64,000 nucleotides of DNA from CAZLQF01 sp964561545 (lineage in GTDB: Bacteria > Bacteroidota > Bacteroidia > CAILMK01 > CAYYUA01). The notes beneath the pieces are model-generated. The model saw nothing but the letters and a program-made list of their open reading frames with translations. It ran no database searches and was not told the DNA's origin. This document shows, in pieces, positions 18,915 to 29,500 of the stretch (position 1 is the stretch's first letter; each line of letters begins with the position of its first letter). The position numbers were made by a program, and so were the translations under genes. Where the stretch lies: NCBI GenBank assembly GCA_964561545.1, contig CAZLQF010000003.1, forward strand, positions 62,001 through 126,000, written 5' to 3'.

Positions 18915-19391
18915 GATGTAGGTTTATTTACTTTTGAACGGGTTTTTCAAAAGTGCCAAAATACAACAATTGTTGAAGATTTAAAAAAGCATATCTTCAG
19001 GTTAGTAGCCATTGTTAAAATTAAAAGAATTTAGGTGAGGTAAATTGCCGGTCTGTTTAAATTTTTACTGATTTAAAATGTTGATAGGCCTTGAATAAGT
19101 TATTGCAAGCCCGAACCAGCTATGAAGGGGGCTAGAGATTATTACAGATTTTTTAGACCGGCCTTAGTAAAACCGCTCTGTTAGCCTCCAATCTGCTAAG
19201 GGGAATGTATCTCAGAGCTTTCGCATAAACCATCATCCCTTTCAAGGGATTGGAAATTAAAAGCCTTCTCCATAACGGCATGGCTAAAGGGTTAATGACT
19301 TGAAGATTTATCAGTTAAGTTTGATAGGTGCAGAAATCTGTGATAATTAGTGATTAAATAACAGCAAAAAAATGACTGAGGCATGAGTGTT
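18915..19391. other. Intergenic region, no gene seen
   Basis: These 477 bases lie between sucD and the small monooxygenase gene, both on the minus strand. They should include the sucD promoter; the minus strand has TATTTTGG about 50 bases before the start, a near miss of the TAnnTTTG element. I saw no ORF, RNA gene or strong hairpin. Confidence 0.35.
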
Positions 19392-19688
19392 TTAATCAAG
19401 TTTATCAATTGTTTCTAAAGACCAAGCCTCAGGCTTCGCAGCAAATAATTTTTTAGTATCAGCCCAGGTTTCCTTAAATAGGTTCGATTGACGGTATCGT
19501 TCGAGCGATGCCTGATCCTCCCAATAACTGTATGTAAACAGGATCCGAGGGGCACTTTGATCTTTTAATAATTCCAGGTAATTGCAGCCTTCAAAAGCCC
19601 TGATCCTGGCTTTGCTGTTGTTAAAGATCTCCATAAATTCTGGAATGGCTTCTTCCCTGAATGTCATTTTTACAACCCTAATTATCAT
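19392..19688 (-). CDS. Antibiotic biosynthesis monooxygenase (ABM) domain protein
   Basis: This 98-residue protein is a single ABM-type ferredoxin-like alpha/beta domain: MIIRVVKMTFREEAIPEF with the later FEGCNYLELLKD, RILFTYSYWEDQASLERY and ETWADTKKLF segments. Such proteins form dimers that act on heme, quinols or small metabolites without a cofactor, and many have no known substrate. The start overlaps the end of the SAM hydrolase gene by four bases (19685-19688), so the two are translationally coupled. The coupling hints at linked functions, but no established pathway joins them. Confidence 0.85.
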   Translation of the reverse strand: MIIRVVKMTFREEAIPEFMEIFNNSKARIRAFEGCNYLELLKDQSAPRILFTYSYWEDQASLERYRQSNLFKETWADTKKLFAAKPEAWSLETIDKLD

Positions 19689-20458
19689 TCGAATTCTAAT
19701 ATTATGATTTGACCAATTTCCAACCCCAACAATTTTGCAGCATTTCCTTTGTTAATGGCTATTTCAAGCAACCCTGTTGTTCCAAATAAAGCCACCCGTT
19801 CACCTTCAGGCACATCCTCGTAATGCTCCGATATTTTGTTGATGTATTCATTTTTGCTGTAATTAAGCTTTTCTTGCTTTTTACCCTGGTAGCGCTCAAA
19901 GTTTTCATAAGCAATGTTGGTGATGACATTTCCAAAGTTATCAATATGGATAACTGTACCTCTTATGATGTCCTCCATTAATATGGCCCGCAGGCTCATG
20001 CGGGTTTGAACTTCAGTCGTCTCATTTGCAAAATCCTTTATTTCAGCACCTTCCTTGAGTTGGCAAGCTGTTGAGGCCATGATGTATTTTAGCGGAAATT
20101 TTAAATCCGCCTTGTTAGCAACCGGGAGTTGGTAGATTTTTTGAAAAGGTTCATCAGTAATGAGCGTAATGAGGCCATTGTCCTTGGCCAGAAAATATTG
20201 GTTGTTGATCACTGCTAAAATATAGGAACTTCCAATATCAATATCTGATTCTACGCTAATGAGATGAATGGTGTTTGCGGGAAAATCCTGGTACGTATAG
20301 CGTAAAACAAAGGCTGCTTCTCCAATGTTGAAGGGTTGAATTTGGTGAGCAATGTCCACTAAATTCACCGATGGCACGCGGTTAAGAATATACCCCTTGA
20401 CTGCAGGTACGTAAAAATCTTTTAAACCTAAGTCGGTTGTAAGGGTTATAATTGACAT
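19685..20458 (-). CDS. SAM hydrolase / SAM-dependent halogenase family protein (DUF62)
   Basis: This 257-residue protein starts MSIITLTTDLGLKDFYVPAVKG, the family signature in which the aspartate binds the SAM ribose. It continues with VDIAHQIQPFNIGEAAFVL and VESDI. The C-terminal beta domain has IDNFGNVITNI and ALFGTTGLLEIAINKGNAA. Without the chloride-binding insertion of true halogenases, it most likely hydrolyses S-adenosylmethionine to adenosine and methionine. A minus-strand TAATTTTG at 20478-20485 could be its -7 element. It is divergent from phoH, and its downstream neighbour overlaps by four bases. Confidence 0.9.
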   Translation of the reverse strand: MSIITLTTDLGLKDFYVPAVKGYILNRVPSVNLVDIAHQIQPFNIGEAAFVLRYTYQDFPANTIHLISVESDIDIGSSYILAVINNQYFLAKDNGLITLITDEPFQKIYQLPVANKADLKFPLKYIMASTACQLKEGAEIKDFANETTEVQTRMSLRAILMEDIIRGTVIHIDNFGNVITNIAYENFERYQGKKQEKLNYSKNEYINKISEHYEDVPEGERVALFGTTGLLEIAINKGNAAKLLGLEIGQIIILEFE

Positions 20459-20521
20459 GCTTTGGTTGATTGAGTCGCAAAATTATTTTAACTTTTCCAA
20501 TATAAATTTAAAAGCAAACAT

Positions 20522-21484
20522 TTGAGCGAAATTAAGATTAAACTTGACGAAATACATCCGGTAGAAATCTTAGGCAGCAATAATGAAAAGCTAAAGATCA
20601 TTCAAGAAGCATTTCCCAAATTACAAATCCACGCCAGGGGAAACGAGCTAAAAATCCAAGGAGACACATCAGAGATTGAGCGGCTTGATGAAAAACTTAA
20701 CCGCATGATAAACCATGTGCTTAGGCATGATCAGTTGCCAGAAAATCGCTTGGTTGAAATAATTAAATCTGAGCAGCCAGAACTAAAGAATGGCAGTAAA
20801 GAAGATAAGTCTGATGTATTGGTGCATGGCAACCATGGCTTGGTAATCCGCACCAAAACCATTAACCAGCAAAAGCTTTACCAAGCTACGCAGGACAATG
20901 ATTTGGTATTTGCTACTGGCCCGGCTGGTACAGGCAAAACTTATACATCTGTAGCAATAGCTGTTCGGGCTTTGAAAAATAAGGAAGTAAAAAAGATCAT
21001 CCTAACCCGTCCTGCCGTGGAGGCGGGAGAAAGTTTGGGTTTTTTACCAGGGGATATCAGTGAAAAAGTAGATCCCTATTTACAGCCTCTTTACGATGCC
21101 TTGTACGATATGATACCCGGGGATAAACTCAGGGAGTATTTGGAAAACAAAACCATAGAAATTGCACCCTTGGCCTTTATGCGGGGTAGAACTTTGAACA
21201 ACGCTTACGTAATTCTGGACGAAGCTCAAAATGCTACTTCGATGCAGCTTAAGATGTTTTTAACGCGTATGGGTCCTGATGCAAAATTTATGGTCAATGG
21301 GGACCTAACCCAGATCGACCTGCCAATGCAACAAACCTCAGGTTTGGTTAAAGCCATTAACCTCTTAAAAGATATTGAAGGAGTAGAAGTGGTGCAGTTG
21401 GATGTTAATGATGTAACTCGCCATAAACTTGTGAAAGATATCATTGGCGCTTATGAAGAAGATGCCCAGCAAAGTAATAAGTAG
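20522..21484 (+). CDS. phoH: PhoH-family ATPase
   Basis: This 320-residue protein has an N-terminal KH-like region (about 1-75) and the PhoH ATPase core. Walker A is GPAGTGKT (133-140) and Walker B VILDEAQN (230-237), with the family-specific LTRPAVEAGESLGFLPGD between them and MVNGDLTQIDLP after. It binds RNA and ATP; homologues are tied to RNA processing or to phosphate-starvation responses, with the precise role unsettled. TTG at 20522 is chosen because MSEIKIKLDEI matches the usual start and no ATG is close. It is monocistronic and divergent from the SAM hydrolase gene. Confidence 0.93.
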   Translation: MSEIKIKLDEIHPVEILGSNNEKLKIIQEAFPKLQIHARGNELKIQGDTSEIERLDEKLNRMINHVLRHDQLPENRLVEIIKSEQPELKNGSKEDKSDVLVHGNHGLVIRTKTINQQKLYQATQDNDLVFATGPAGTGKTYTSVAIAVRALKNKEVKKIILTRPAVEAGESLGFLPGDISEKVDPYLQPLYDALYDMIPGDKLREYLENKTIEIAPLAFMRGRTLNNAYVILDEAQNATSMQLKMFLTRMGPDAKFMVNGDLTQIDLPMQQTSGLVKAINLLKDIEGVEVVQLDVNDVTRHKLVKDIIGAYEEDAQQSNK

Positions 21485-21725
21485 CTTATAGAAGAATTTC
21501 CAAGAATTTAGATTGGCGAACATTCAATACTTTTCTCTTCCATGTTATCCCTAAGGTGCCAATAGGCTATTGCCGAATTAAATGCGGATTTTTTCACGAT
21601 GCCAATTATTTATTACAAAATGATTCATGGCTAATCGTTGAAAGTACTTGCCTTTTCTACTATCTACTAACCAAGAAATCCTGGGAACTTGGCCTTCGAG
21701 GTACTGTATTTTTTACTTTGTAAAA

Positions 21726-22535
21726 TTAATTGCTTGGTGCCGGTATACTTCCTTTTTTAGGAAAATGGACAGAGAATCCTATTAGTAGCTGAAATCCCGA
21801 TTGGGCTATTTCAACATCAGCCGCACGGTTTATAAACTCTCTGTTAATATCGTTGAGGCTTTGATGGAATTTAGCTTCAATGTAAATGGAACTTGTGGGG
21901 CCTACCACAAAACGGGAACCTGCACCGATTAATAGGGGAAATTCATTGTCTGAAAAGCCATTCAGATCGTTAACAATTACTGAATTGCTTACATCAGAGA
22001 ATGCTACTTTTATGGAAGCGTCCAATAATATATTCAGGGCCGCACCCCCTTGGATGTAGAACTGCTGAAATATACTCCCAAAAAGGTGATTAAAATTGGT
22101 TTGGTATTTCATGTAAAAAGGAAGGGTTAGGTAGTTCAGGCTTATGTTCCAGGTTTGAGTAGTGGTATCAAGTTTTTGGGCCATTTCACTTGATTTACTG
22201 ATGTAGCCAGGTTCAAATTGATAGGCATTGCCCGTGTTGCTTCCATATTTCCCAAACAACTGGATTGAGAAGCCAGAACCTGGACTCAATGACAAACGGT
22301 CGGTCTGTGGTTGAGGAGTAAAAATGAGGGTATTCGTGTTGACTCCGTTTTTAATGCCCAATTCGAAAGTAGAATTCTCTATAATACCCAATGGGCTTTT
22401 AACCAGGTTGCCTTCTTTATGATCATCTTGATAGTTAACATCCTGACCAAGACCAGTTAATGCTGGCATTAATGCTATAACAAAAGCAGCAACCTGTTTT
22501 AAGAATGAATGCCTCATTAAACTGATTTTAGCCAT
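21726..22535 (-). CDS. Outer-membrane beta-barrel protein (PorT/OmpW-like size)
   Basis: This 269-residue protein has a signal peptide (a hydrophobic stretch AAFVIALMPALTGLGQ ends near residue 30) followed by alternating strands with many aromatic ends (YLTLPFYMKYQT, FQLLIGFSVHF), typical of Bacteroidota 8-stranded barrels of the outer_membrane_beta-barrel family. A second ATG at 22517 (MRHSFLK) would give a more compact signal peptide and is an equally good start. It has no recognisable enzymatic motif. It stands alone between phoH and a phosphoesterase gene. Function unknown; a structural or adhesive surface role is possible. Confidence 0.75.
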   Translation of the reverse strand: MAKISLMRHSFLKQVAAFVIALMPALTGLGQDVNYQDDHKEGNLVKSPLGIIENSTFELGIKNGVNTNTLIFTPQPQTDRLSLSPGSGFSIQLFGKYGSNTGNAYQFEPGYISKSSEMAQKLDTTTQTWNISLNYLTLPFYMKYQTNFNHLFGSIFQQFYIQGGAALNILLDASIKVAFSDVSNSVIVNDLNGFSDNEFPLLIGAGSRFVVGPTSSIYIEAKFHQSLNDINREFINRAADVEIAQSGFQLLIGFSVHFPKKGSIPAPSN

Positions 22536-22666
22536 TGCTTCCTTTTCCTCATATTCAGCTATTTAGGCCAATTGGAAAATAGAAATGAGATGTACAATAA
22601 AGCATCTATTGGTAGACTTAAAGGTAAATTAAAATTGGCATCTTATTTTTGCCCTAAATCGAAACT

Positions 22667-24562
22667 ATGCAAATATACAAGTCACTTTCAAAGTTGTTTT
22701 TAATTGCCTGTTTTCCATTAGCCACCACGGCTCAGGATATTTCTATTCCAAAAGTTCATTCCAACATATTTCGTTCCAAAGAAGGCCAACTTTATTATGA
22801 AAAACCGGATGGAACCAAATGCCCTATGATTGAGTCTAAATCAGAATATACCCTCAAGCAAATGCGTGGAGGAATTAAGGGAACATCCAAAGGCATCGAA
22901 TTCAATTTTGACCAATATACCTTAGAAGGTAAGTTGTATTATGGTTTTATTGACCATGAGGATGCCCGTCATCCCTTACCGGTCTATTTCAAAGAATATG
23001 CAGCAATAAGAGAGGGAAGGGCATTTATACCCGTGAAGGAAGCTTTGAGTGGTGAGTATGATATGGTTAATTGGCAAGAAAGCGGACAAGGGACTTTGGG
23101 CTACCGCGTTACCACTAAGTCGGGCAAAATGCTTTACGATGGCAAGTTTACCTTTCAATACGATGATGGCTTTAAAGTTGATACCAGCGTGATCGAGGGG
23201 CCATTTGTAAATAAAATTCAACCTGATGGTGCTGTTATATCATTTCAAACCAATGAACCCATCAAAGCCAAAATTGTCATTGAAGATCGCACATTTAGGG
23301 CTGCCCAAGCTTCTAAAAACCATGAAATCCAGGTTAAAAACTTAAAACCTAATACCAAATATGTATACCAGGTTATCTGTGGCGACCTAACCAGATCTTA
23401 TGAACTAAGAACGGCTCTCCGGGAAGGATCTGATGAAGCATTTACATTTGCTTATGCCAGTGACAGTAGACATGGCAAAGGAGGTGGAGAGCGGCATATT
23501 CACGGAGTCAATGCCTATATTATGAAACGGATATTTGCTGCTGCTTCTCATCACGATGCCCGATTCATGCAATTTACAGGGGATTTAATCGATGGTTACC
23601 TTAATCATCCGGATGAAATGAAACTTCAATATGCCAATTGGAAAAGGGCAGTGGAGCCTTATGCCCATTATTTACCCTTTTACGCAAGCTTTGGTAATCA
23701 TGAAGCCCTCACGACCGTATTTAATGATGGTAGCAAATATGGGGTTTCCGTAGACCGGTTTCCTTATGATTCGGGATCAGCTGAAAAAGTTTTTGCAGAG
23801 ATGTTCGTCAATCCTGAAAATGGACCTTTAAGCGAAGATGGAGCTTCTTATGATCCGGAGCCAGGAGCAAGGAATTTCCCTTCCTATAAAGAAAATGCGT
23901 TTTACTACACATATGCTAATGTAGCCATTGTTTCATTAAATTCGGATTACTGGTATTCGCCTTCCATACAATACAATCCGGAGATCAGTGGCAATCTGCA
24001 TGGTTACATTATGGATCAGCAACTGTCGTGGTTGAGGGAAACACTCAGCAACCTTGAACAAAACCAAAACATTGATCATATACTTGTAACGCAACATACC
24101 CCTGCTTTTCCTAATGGTGGCCATGTTGATGATGATATGTGGTACGATGGCAATAATAAGCCAAGGCCTTACGTCAATGGGGAACAAGTGGAAAAAGGGA
24201 TTATAGAACGCAGGGATGAATACTTGGATTTGGTCATCAACCAAAGCGATAAAGTTAGAGCCATACTAACTGGTGATGAGCACAATTACAACAAAATCAA
24301 GATTGCGCAGGACATGCCAAGGTACCCTGATGATTACGAGCACGAAAAATTAACCCTGGAAAGGGCTGTTTGGCAGATCAACAATGGCGCTGCCGGAGCT
24401 CCTTATTATGCAAAAGAAAAAACACCCTGGATGGACCACCTTCGCAACTTTAGTACGCAAAATGCGTTGGTGCTTTTTGATGTAAAAGGAGAAAAACTCT
24501 CAATGCGGGTCGTTAATCCAGTTACATTGGAAACTTTTGATCAATTAAAGCTAAAGGAGTAG
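22667..24562 (+). CDS. Secreted purple-acid-phosphatase-like metallophosphoesterase
   Basis: This 631-residue protein has a signal peptide (cleavage near TTAQD, about residue 23), a unique N-terminal region (about 25-185), a fibronectin-III-like domain (about 190-265) of the kind that precedes purple acid phosphatases, and a calcineurin-like catalytic domain. Metal ligands appear in YASDSRHG, FTGDLIDG, FGNHEA, VTQHTP and LTGDEHNYNK. It should cleave phosphoesters in the periplasm or outside, perhaps to release phosphate. A TATTTTTG element at 22644-22651 could be its -7 box. purC follows 32 bases later on the same strand. Confidence 0.88.
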   Translation: MQIYKSLSKLFLIACFPLATTAQDISIPKVHSNIFRSKEGQLYYEKPDGTKCPMIESKSEYTLKQMRGGIKGTSKGIEFNFDQYTLEGKLYYGFIDHEDARHPLPVYFKEYAAIREGRAFIPVKEALSGEYDMVNWQESGQGTLGYRVTTKSGKMLYDGKFTFQYDDGFKVDTSVIEGPFVNKIQPDGAVISFQTNEPIKAKIVIEDRTFRAAQASKNHEIQVKNLKPNTKYVYQVICGDLTRSYELRTALREGSDEAFTFAYASDSRHGKGGGERHIHGVNAYIMKRIFAAASHHDARFMQFTGDLIDGYLNHPDEMKLQYANWKRAVEPYAHYLPFYASFGNHEALTTVFNDGSKYGVSVDRFPYDSGSAEKVFAEMFVNPENGPLSEDGASYDPEPGARNFPSYKENAFYYTYANVAIVSLNSDYWYSPSIQYNPEISGNLHGYIMDQQLSWLRETLSNLEQNQNIDHILVTQHTPAFPNGGHVDDDMWYDGNNKPRPYVNGEQVEKGIIERRDEYLDLVINQSDKVRAILTGDEHNYNKIKIAQDMPRYPDDYEHEKLTLERAVWQINNGAAGAPYYAKEKTPWMDHLRNFSTQNALVLFDVKGEKLSMRVVNPVTLETFDQLKLKE

Positions 24563-24594
24563 GTCACGCTGCTAACCTGTTTGAAATAAAGGCC

Positions 24595-25545
24595 ATGGAT
24601 CCCGTAATCAAGCAAACAGATTTTCAATTTCCCGGGCAAACCCAATTTTACAGGGGTAAAGTGCGCGATGTTTATGAGATCAATGATGATTATCTTGTGA
24701 TGATTGCCACTGACCGCATCTCCGCTTTTGATGTTATCCTGCCTCGAGCAATTCCTTACAAGGGGGAGGTTTTGAATCAATTGGGTGCTCAATTTTTAAA
24801 TGCTACCGCTGACATTGTCCCCAATTGGTTGATGGAAGTTCCGGATCCGGCTGTTTCTATTGGGTTGAAATGTGATCCGATACCGGTCGAAATGGTGGTC
24901 CGCGGTTATTTGTGTGGGCATGCCTGGCGGGAATACAAAGCTGGCAAGGAGGCCATTTCAGGCGTGTCTTTACCAAAAGGAATGCACCAATTTGAACCTT
25001 TTCCTGAACCCATTATTACGCCTACTACAAAATCCCAACATGGCCATGATCTGGATATTTCTAAAGAAGGTATCATCCATGAAGGATTGGTTGATGAAGT
25101 GACTTATGAAAAGCTTGAAACTTATAGCAAGGCATTGTTCCAAAAAGGACAAGAACATGCTCAGCAACAAGGACTCATCCTTGCTGATACGAAATACGAA
25201 TTTGGTATTCATCAAGGTCAAGTTTACCTTATCGATGAAATTCATACGCCTGATTCTTCAAGGTATTTTTACAGGGAGGGCTTTGATGTAAGCATCAAAA
25301 ATGACGGAAAACCCCAGCAACTCTCCAAAGAATTTGTACGGGAATGGCTCATGGAACAAGGCTTTCAAGGGCAAGAAGGACAGCCGATTCCTGAAATGGG
25401 TGATGCAATAGTGCATAAAATTATGAATCGCTACCTTGAACTATTTGAAAAAGTTACAGGCTCAGCATTTGAGATTTCTGACCGCTCAAGCCTGCAAAAT
25501 AGACTTCATGAAAATATTTTAGCGTCCTTGAATGCATTGAAGTGA
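24595..25545 (+). CDS. purC: Phosphoribosylaminoimidazole-succinocarboxamide synthase
   Basis: This 316-residue SAICAR synthetase joins aspartate to CAIR in purine synthesis using ATP. The motifs YRGKVRDVYEI, IATDRISAFDVILP, IPYKGEVLNQLG, EMVVRGYLCGHAWREY and LIDEIHTPDSSRYF are all present. The length matches the longer form seen in Bacteroidota and yeast (about 305-315), not the 240-residue form. It follows the phosphoesterase gene by 32 bases, possibly co-transcribed. The other purine gene in the window, purM, is 31 kb away, so the pathway is scattered. Confidence 0.97.
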   Translation: MDPVIKQTDFQFPGQTQFYRGKVRDVYEINDDYLVMIATDRISAFDVILPRAIPYKGEVLNQLGAQFLNATADIVPNWLMEVPDPAVSIGLKCDPIPVEMVVRGYLCGHAWREYKAGKEAISGVSLPKGMHQFEPFPEPIITPTTKSQHGHDLDISKEGIIHEGLVDEVTYEKLETYSKALFQKGQEHAQQQGLILADTKYEFGIHQGQVYLIDEIHTPDSSRYFYREGFDVSIKNDGKPQQLSKEFVREWLMEQGFQGQEGQPIPEMGDAIVHKIMNRYLELFEKVTGSAFEISDRSSLQNRLHENILASLNALK

Positions 25546-25678
25546 ATGTATGATCAACAAAAAGCTAAAATTAGGGAGTTGGTCCATAATAAGTAGGAAA
25601 TATTAAGCCCGTGTTTTAACTATTGGGAACTATCTAAAAAAGTGGGTTGAAGCTTTAGCATTAATAACGTGCTCCTAT

Positions 25679-26410
25679 TTAAAAATTAGGGGAGAGGAGG
25701 TAATTGGAGTAAAAGCTGTTAATTTCCTCTACTGCTTCATCTACGGTATCAACAAGCTTAAATAAGAACAGGTCTTCTTTTTCTATATTATTGGTTTTTT
25801 CCAGCATTTGGCCTCGCAACCAATCAATTAAGCCATTCCAAAAGTCCTTGTTCACCATGACAATAGGGAATTTGCCTATTTTTTTGGTTTGAATGAGGGT
25901 AAGGGCTTCAAACAACTCATCAAGGGTGCCAAGTCCTCCAGGCAATACAATAAAGCCTTGGGCATATTTTACAAACATTACTTTCCTTACAAAGAAGTAA
26001 TCGAAGTTGATAAGTTTGTCCGTATCGATGTATTCGTTGGGAACTTGCTCAAATGGTAAATCTATGTTCAATCCTACCGATTTGCCCCCGCTCATTTTGG
26101 CGCCTTTGTTAGCTGCTTCCATTATGCCGGGCCCACCACCTGTTATAATACCATATCCTTCTTTTGTAAGTTTTTGAGCCATTTTTACAGCCATTTGGTA
26201 ATAGGTATTTTCTGGCTTGGTTCTGGCAGAACCGAAAATAGAAACACACGGTCCAATTTTATTAAGCTTTTCAAAACCTTCTACGAATTCACTGACGATT
26301 TTAAAAATCTGCCAAGAGGATTCAGCTTTTACTTCAGACCAGTGCTTGTCTTCAAAAGCTTTTCGGATTTTATGGTCATCTTGTTTTTGCCATGGTTTAT
26401 TTTCAGCCAT
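25679..26410 (-). CDS. LOG-family protein (TIGR00730), cytokinin riboside monophosphate phosphoribohydrolase-like
   Basis: The 243-residue protein begins MAENKPWQKQ at 26410. The frame is open further upstream to 26506, but that extension would run through a transcription terminator (26443-26466), so the shorter start is preferred. The Rossmann-like lysine-decarboxylase fold is identified by SIFGSARTKPEN, GGGPGIMEAANKGA and LPGGLGTLDELFE, the last holding the catalytic glutamate. Members split nucleoside 5'-monophosphates into base and ribose 5-phosphate; in bacteria the usual substrate is likely a purine nucleotide. It is downstream of the PKD protein gene but separated by the terminator. 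Confidence 0.92.
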   Translation of the reverse strand: MAENKPWQKQDDHKIRKAFEDKHWSEVKAESSWQIFKIVSEFVEGFEKLNKIGPCVSIFGSARTKPENTYYQMAVKMAQKLTKEGYGIITGGGPGIMEAANKGAKMSGGKSVGLNIDLPFEQVPNEYIDTDKLINFDYFFVRKVMFVKYAQGFIVLPGGLGTLDELFEALTLIQTKKIGKFPIVMVNKDFWNGLIDWLRGQMLEKTNNIEKEDLFLFKLVDTVDEAVEEINSFYSNYLLSPNF

Positions 26411-26442
26411 AGTTGTTGATCTTTGTTTTAATGAGATAAAAA

Positions 26443-26466
26443 AAAGCTGCCCCGAAGGGCAGCTTT
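26443..26466 (-). terminator. Rho-independent terminator with UUCG tetraloop
   Basis: A perfect 10-base-pair stem (26443-26452 with 26457-26466) closes a four-base loop that reads TTCG on the minus strand, flanked by C and G, the extra-stable C(UUCG)G form. On the minus strand it is followed by a run of T residues. It starts about 47 bases after the stop of the 1795-residue PKD gene and ends transcription of it. Confidence 0.85.
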
Positions 26467-26512
26467 GCGAAAGTAAGTGCTTGTTATCAAATGAACAATC
26501 AATCAATCATAT

Positions 26513-29500
26513 CTATTCGATACTAATTAACATTTGTTGTTCAGATTGTTCGTCAATCCATAGTTTAAGAATGAATACACCAGAGGAATAACCATGCTTG
26601 GCGGGGTCGAACTCAATCTGATGTTTACCTGCCGCTTGCTCTTCATCTATTAGGGTTGATACGGTTCTACCTGTTTGATCCACTACTTGCATTTTAACTG
26701 TTTTAGCATTGGGAAGCTCGTAATCAATGTTAATGGCCTGTTTAAAAGGATTGGGATAAGTTGCTAAATCAATTGAATTAGCAAGCTGTTGATCAATACT
26801 TGTTGCAATATCTACCGTGTCTGTTGATTGACTTGAACAACCTGCATCAGTTTCAACACTGAGGGTTATTGGGTATTGCCCGCTGTTATCATAAGTATGA
26901 ACGGGATTGACCTCAAATGAAGATGATCCATCACCAAAATTCCATTCGTAAGATGCATAGGTATTGTTGGCTGTATTCATCACTACCTGGCTACCATTTT
27001 TATCAATGCTGAAATTGCTATTGGGGGTTTCATTCACCGTTACCATTTTGGTAGCAGTATCCGTGCAATTGTTATTTGATTCGGTTGTTACTAATGAAAT
27101 ATCCAAATCACCGGTATTATTAAATGTAACGTCAGGGTTTTCATCTGTGGAAGTTTGACCGTTATCGAAATCCCAATCATAGCTTAAACTTCCAGCGCCT
27201 CCTTGCGATGAATTGGTAAAGGTTACAGCCTCATCCGTACAAATTAATTGAGGTGTTTGGAAATTAGCACTCGGAGATTCTGTAATATTTAGGTTTTGGC
27301 TAATGGTATCAGCACAGCTAAACGTTGGGGATTTTGCGATGTATTGCACATTGTAATTGCCTGAACTTGTGAATTCATGCTTGGGGTTGGGTTGGTTGCT
27401 AAAAGCTCCATCCCCAAAATCCCAGGTGTGAGCAAGGCTGTCTCCACTGTAGTTGACCTGGGTATTGAAATTGATTAATTGATTGCTGCAATCTCCATCA
27501 TTAGAAAGATTAACAATTTCCGGATCGGCATGTATGGTTAAACTTTGGGATTTAGAATCTGTACAATTCGTAGAATCAGTAGTTGTTGTTAATGTTACTG
27601 TGTAATCATTAGCTGTGCTGTAAGTAATCGAAGTATCTTTAGCGTCAGCAGTCGTATTGCCTAAATCCCAGTTGTAATTCAAAGATTCGTTGCCTTGATA
27701 CTGGCTATTGTCATTGAACTGAATTGTACTTCCCTGACAGGCATCATTGGGTGCGGTAAAGTTAGCACTTGGCTTTTTACCGACAAGAATAGACTTGGTA
27801 AGAGAATTTTGACAAGCTGATTGTGACGGAATAGCATTCAATTGTACTTGATATTCACCTGCTACAGCGTATGTATTTGATGCATTGGGTTGGTTGTCTG
27901 TAGTACCATCACCAAAGGACCAGTTATAATTTACGGATCCCGATCCTGTAAATGAGGTTGCATTGTTAAATTGTACCGGGTTACTTTCACAAATAGAAGT
28001 ATTGCCAACAATAAAATCTACTTGTGGCGTAGCATCCACTGAAATCTGTTTGGTTTGAGTGGCTATACAGCCACTATCAGTAGCAACGGATAATGCCACA
28101 TTGAAATTACCTGACGAGGAATAAGCATAATTGGGATCCTTTACTACTGAAGCATCCCCATTACCAAAGTTCCACTCATAATTGGGTGATAATCCTTGAT
28201 TGGTTGTTTGGTCGATGAAGTTCAGGGTATCACCTTGACAATATTGACTGCCAAGGATTGTAAAATCAGTGTTGGGGGTAGGATCAACGCCTACGGTTTT
28301 AGTAATGCTGTTAGAACATCCTTTGTTCGATGTTGCTGTAAGGGTAACATCGCGATTTGTAGCTGTATTGTAGGTCTGTGTGCCGTTAATATCCGTTGAT
28401 GTTTGGCCATTGCCAAAATTCCATTGATAACTCAGTGAGCCGGTAGATATGGAAGAATTATTATTGAATGTAATGGATTGATTTTGACAAGTTGTATCAA
28501 AGGCAAAATCAACCTGTGGTTTGGGAGCTATTTGAACGTTCTTGGTAGCCGTGTCTGCGCCGCAGCCTTGTTTAGAAGTGAGTACCAATTCCACATCGTA
28601 ATTGCCACTTTGCCCGTAGGTATGAACCGGGCTTCGATTAGAAGCAGTATTTCCATCCCCGAAATCCCAGCTTGAAGTGGACATTTGGCTGGATAAATTA
28701 CTGTTGTTATTGAATTGAAGGTTAACCGGGCAACTGTCGGCAAGGGCAAAATTAGCCTGAGGGCCGGGTTCTATGTATAAGTAGTTGGTAAAACTGGTAT
28801 CACAAGCACTCAATAAATTGACTTTGACGGAGATTTCAAAAAGGTTGTTGCCTTCGCTTGGAGAAGCAACATACATCAGTTGCGCATCGGCATTGGTGGT
28901 AGCGGGCGTAAAATTGGTGTCCTGGGCACCGCTTCCTGCCATTGTTTCGAATTGGATTTCTGAAATCTCCCATTTATTTCCATATTCACTGTTTGAAAAA
29001 TTGCCAGGAGCAGGGAATTTGTAAGTCATGGTATCGCCAACACAAGCCGAATCGGGGTTGGCCATGGTTTGATTGCCGCTCACACCATTAAATGGGCTGC
29101 CTTCCATAAAGCTTGTAGTAGCATCTCTGGAAATGGCGTTAGCACTTACACGAGAACTTGTACAAACTTCCGGATAATTGAACTGTGGATTGGGTGCCCC
29201 TACATTGGGGTTCCCACAAGTAAAATTCGAAGCATCATTGTCATCGAGGCTTCCCGTTCTTATCACATTAGATCCGATATTGCAAGCATTGGTGCCGCCA
29301 CCGCTCCATTGATTATTGAGGGAAATATTGAAACCATTGATGGTTGGATTAAAGTTTTGAAGATTAGATTGAGACCAGCCCCAAGCAACAAAATCCACCA
29401 CTTCGCCTTGGTCATCTATGATGATGGCCCAACCTGGTACATTGGGGTCCCATACAATATTAGACCCCCATGGATTGGGCCCACCTGCATCAGTTCTGTA

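Noticed and set aside
26411..26506. An upstream extension of the LOG-family protein by 32 residues
   Set aside because: It would translate the rho-independent terminator at 26443-26466, which ends the upstream PKD gene, and the family N terminus fits MAENKPWQKQ at 26410.
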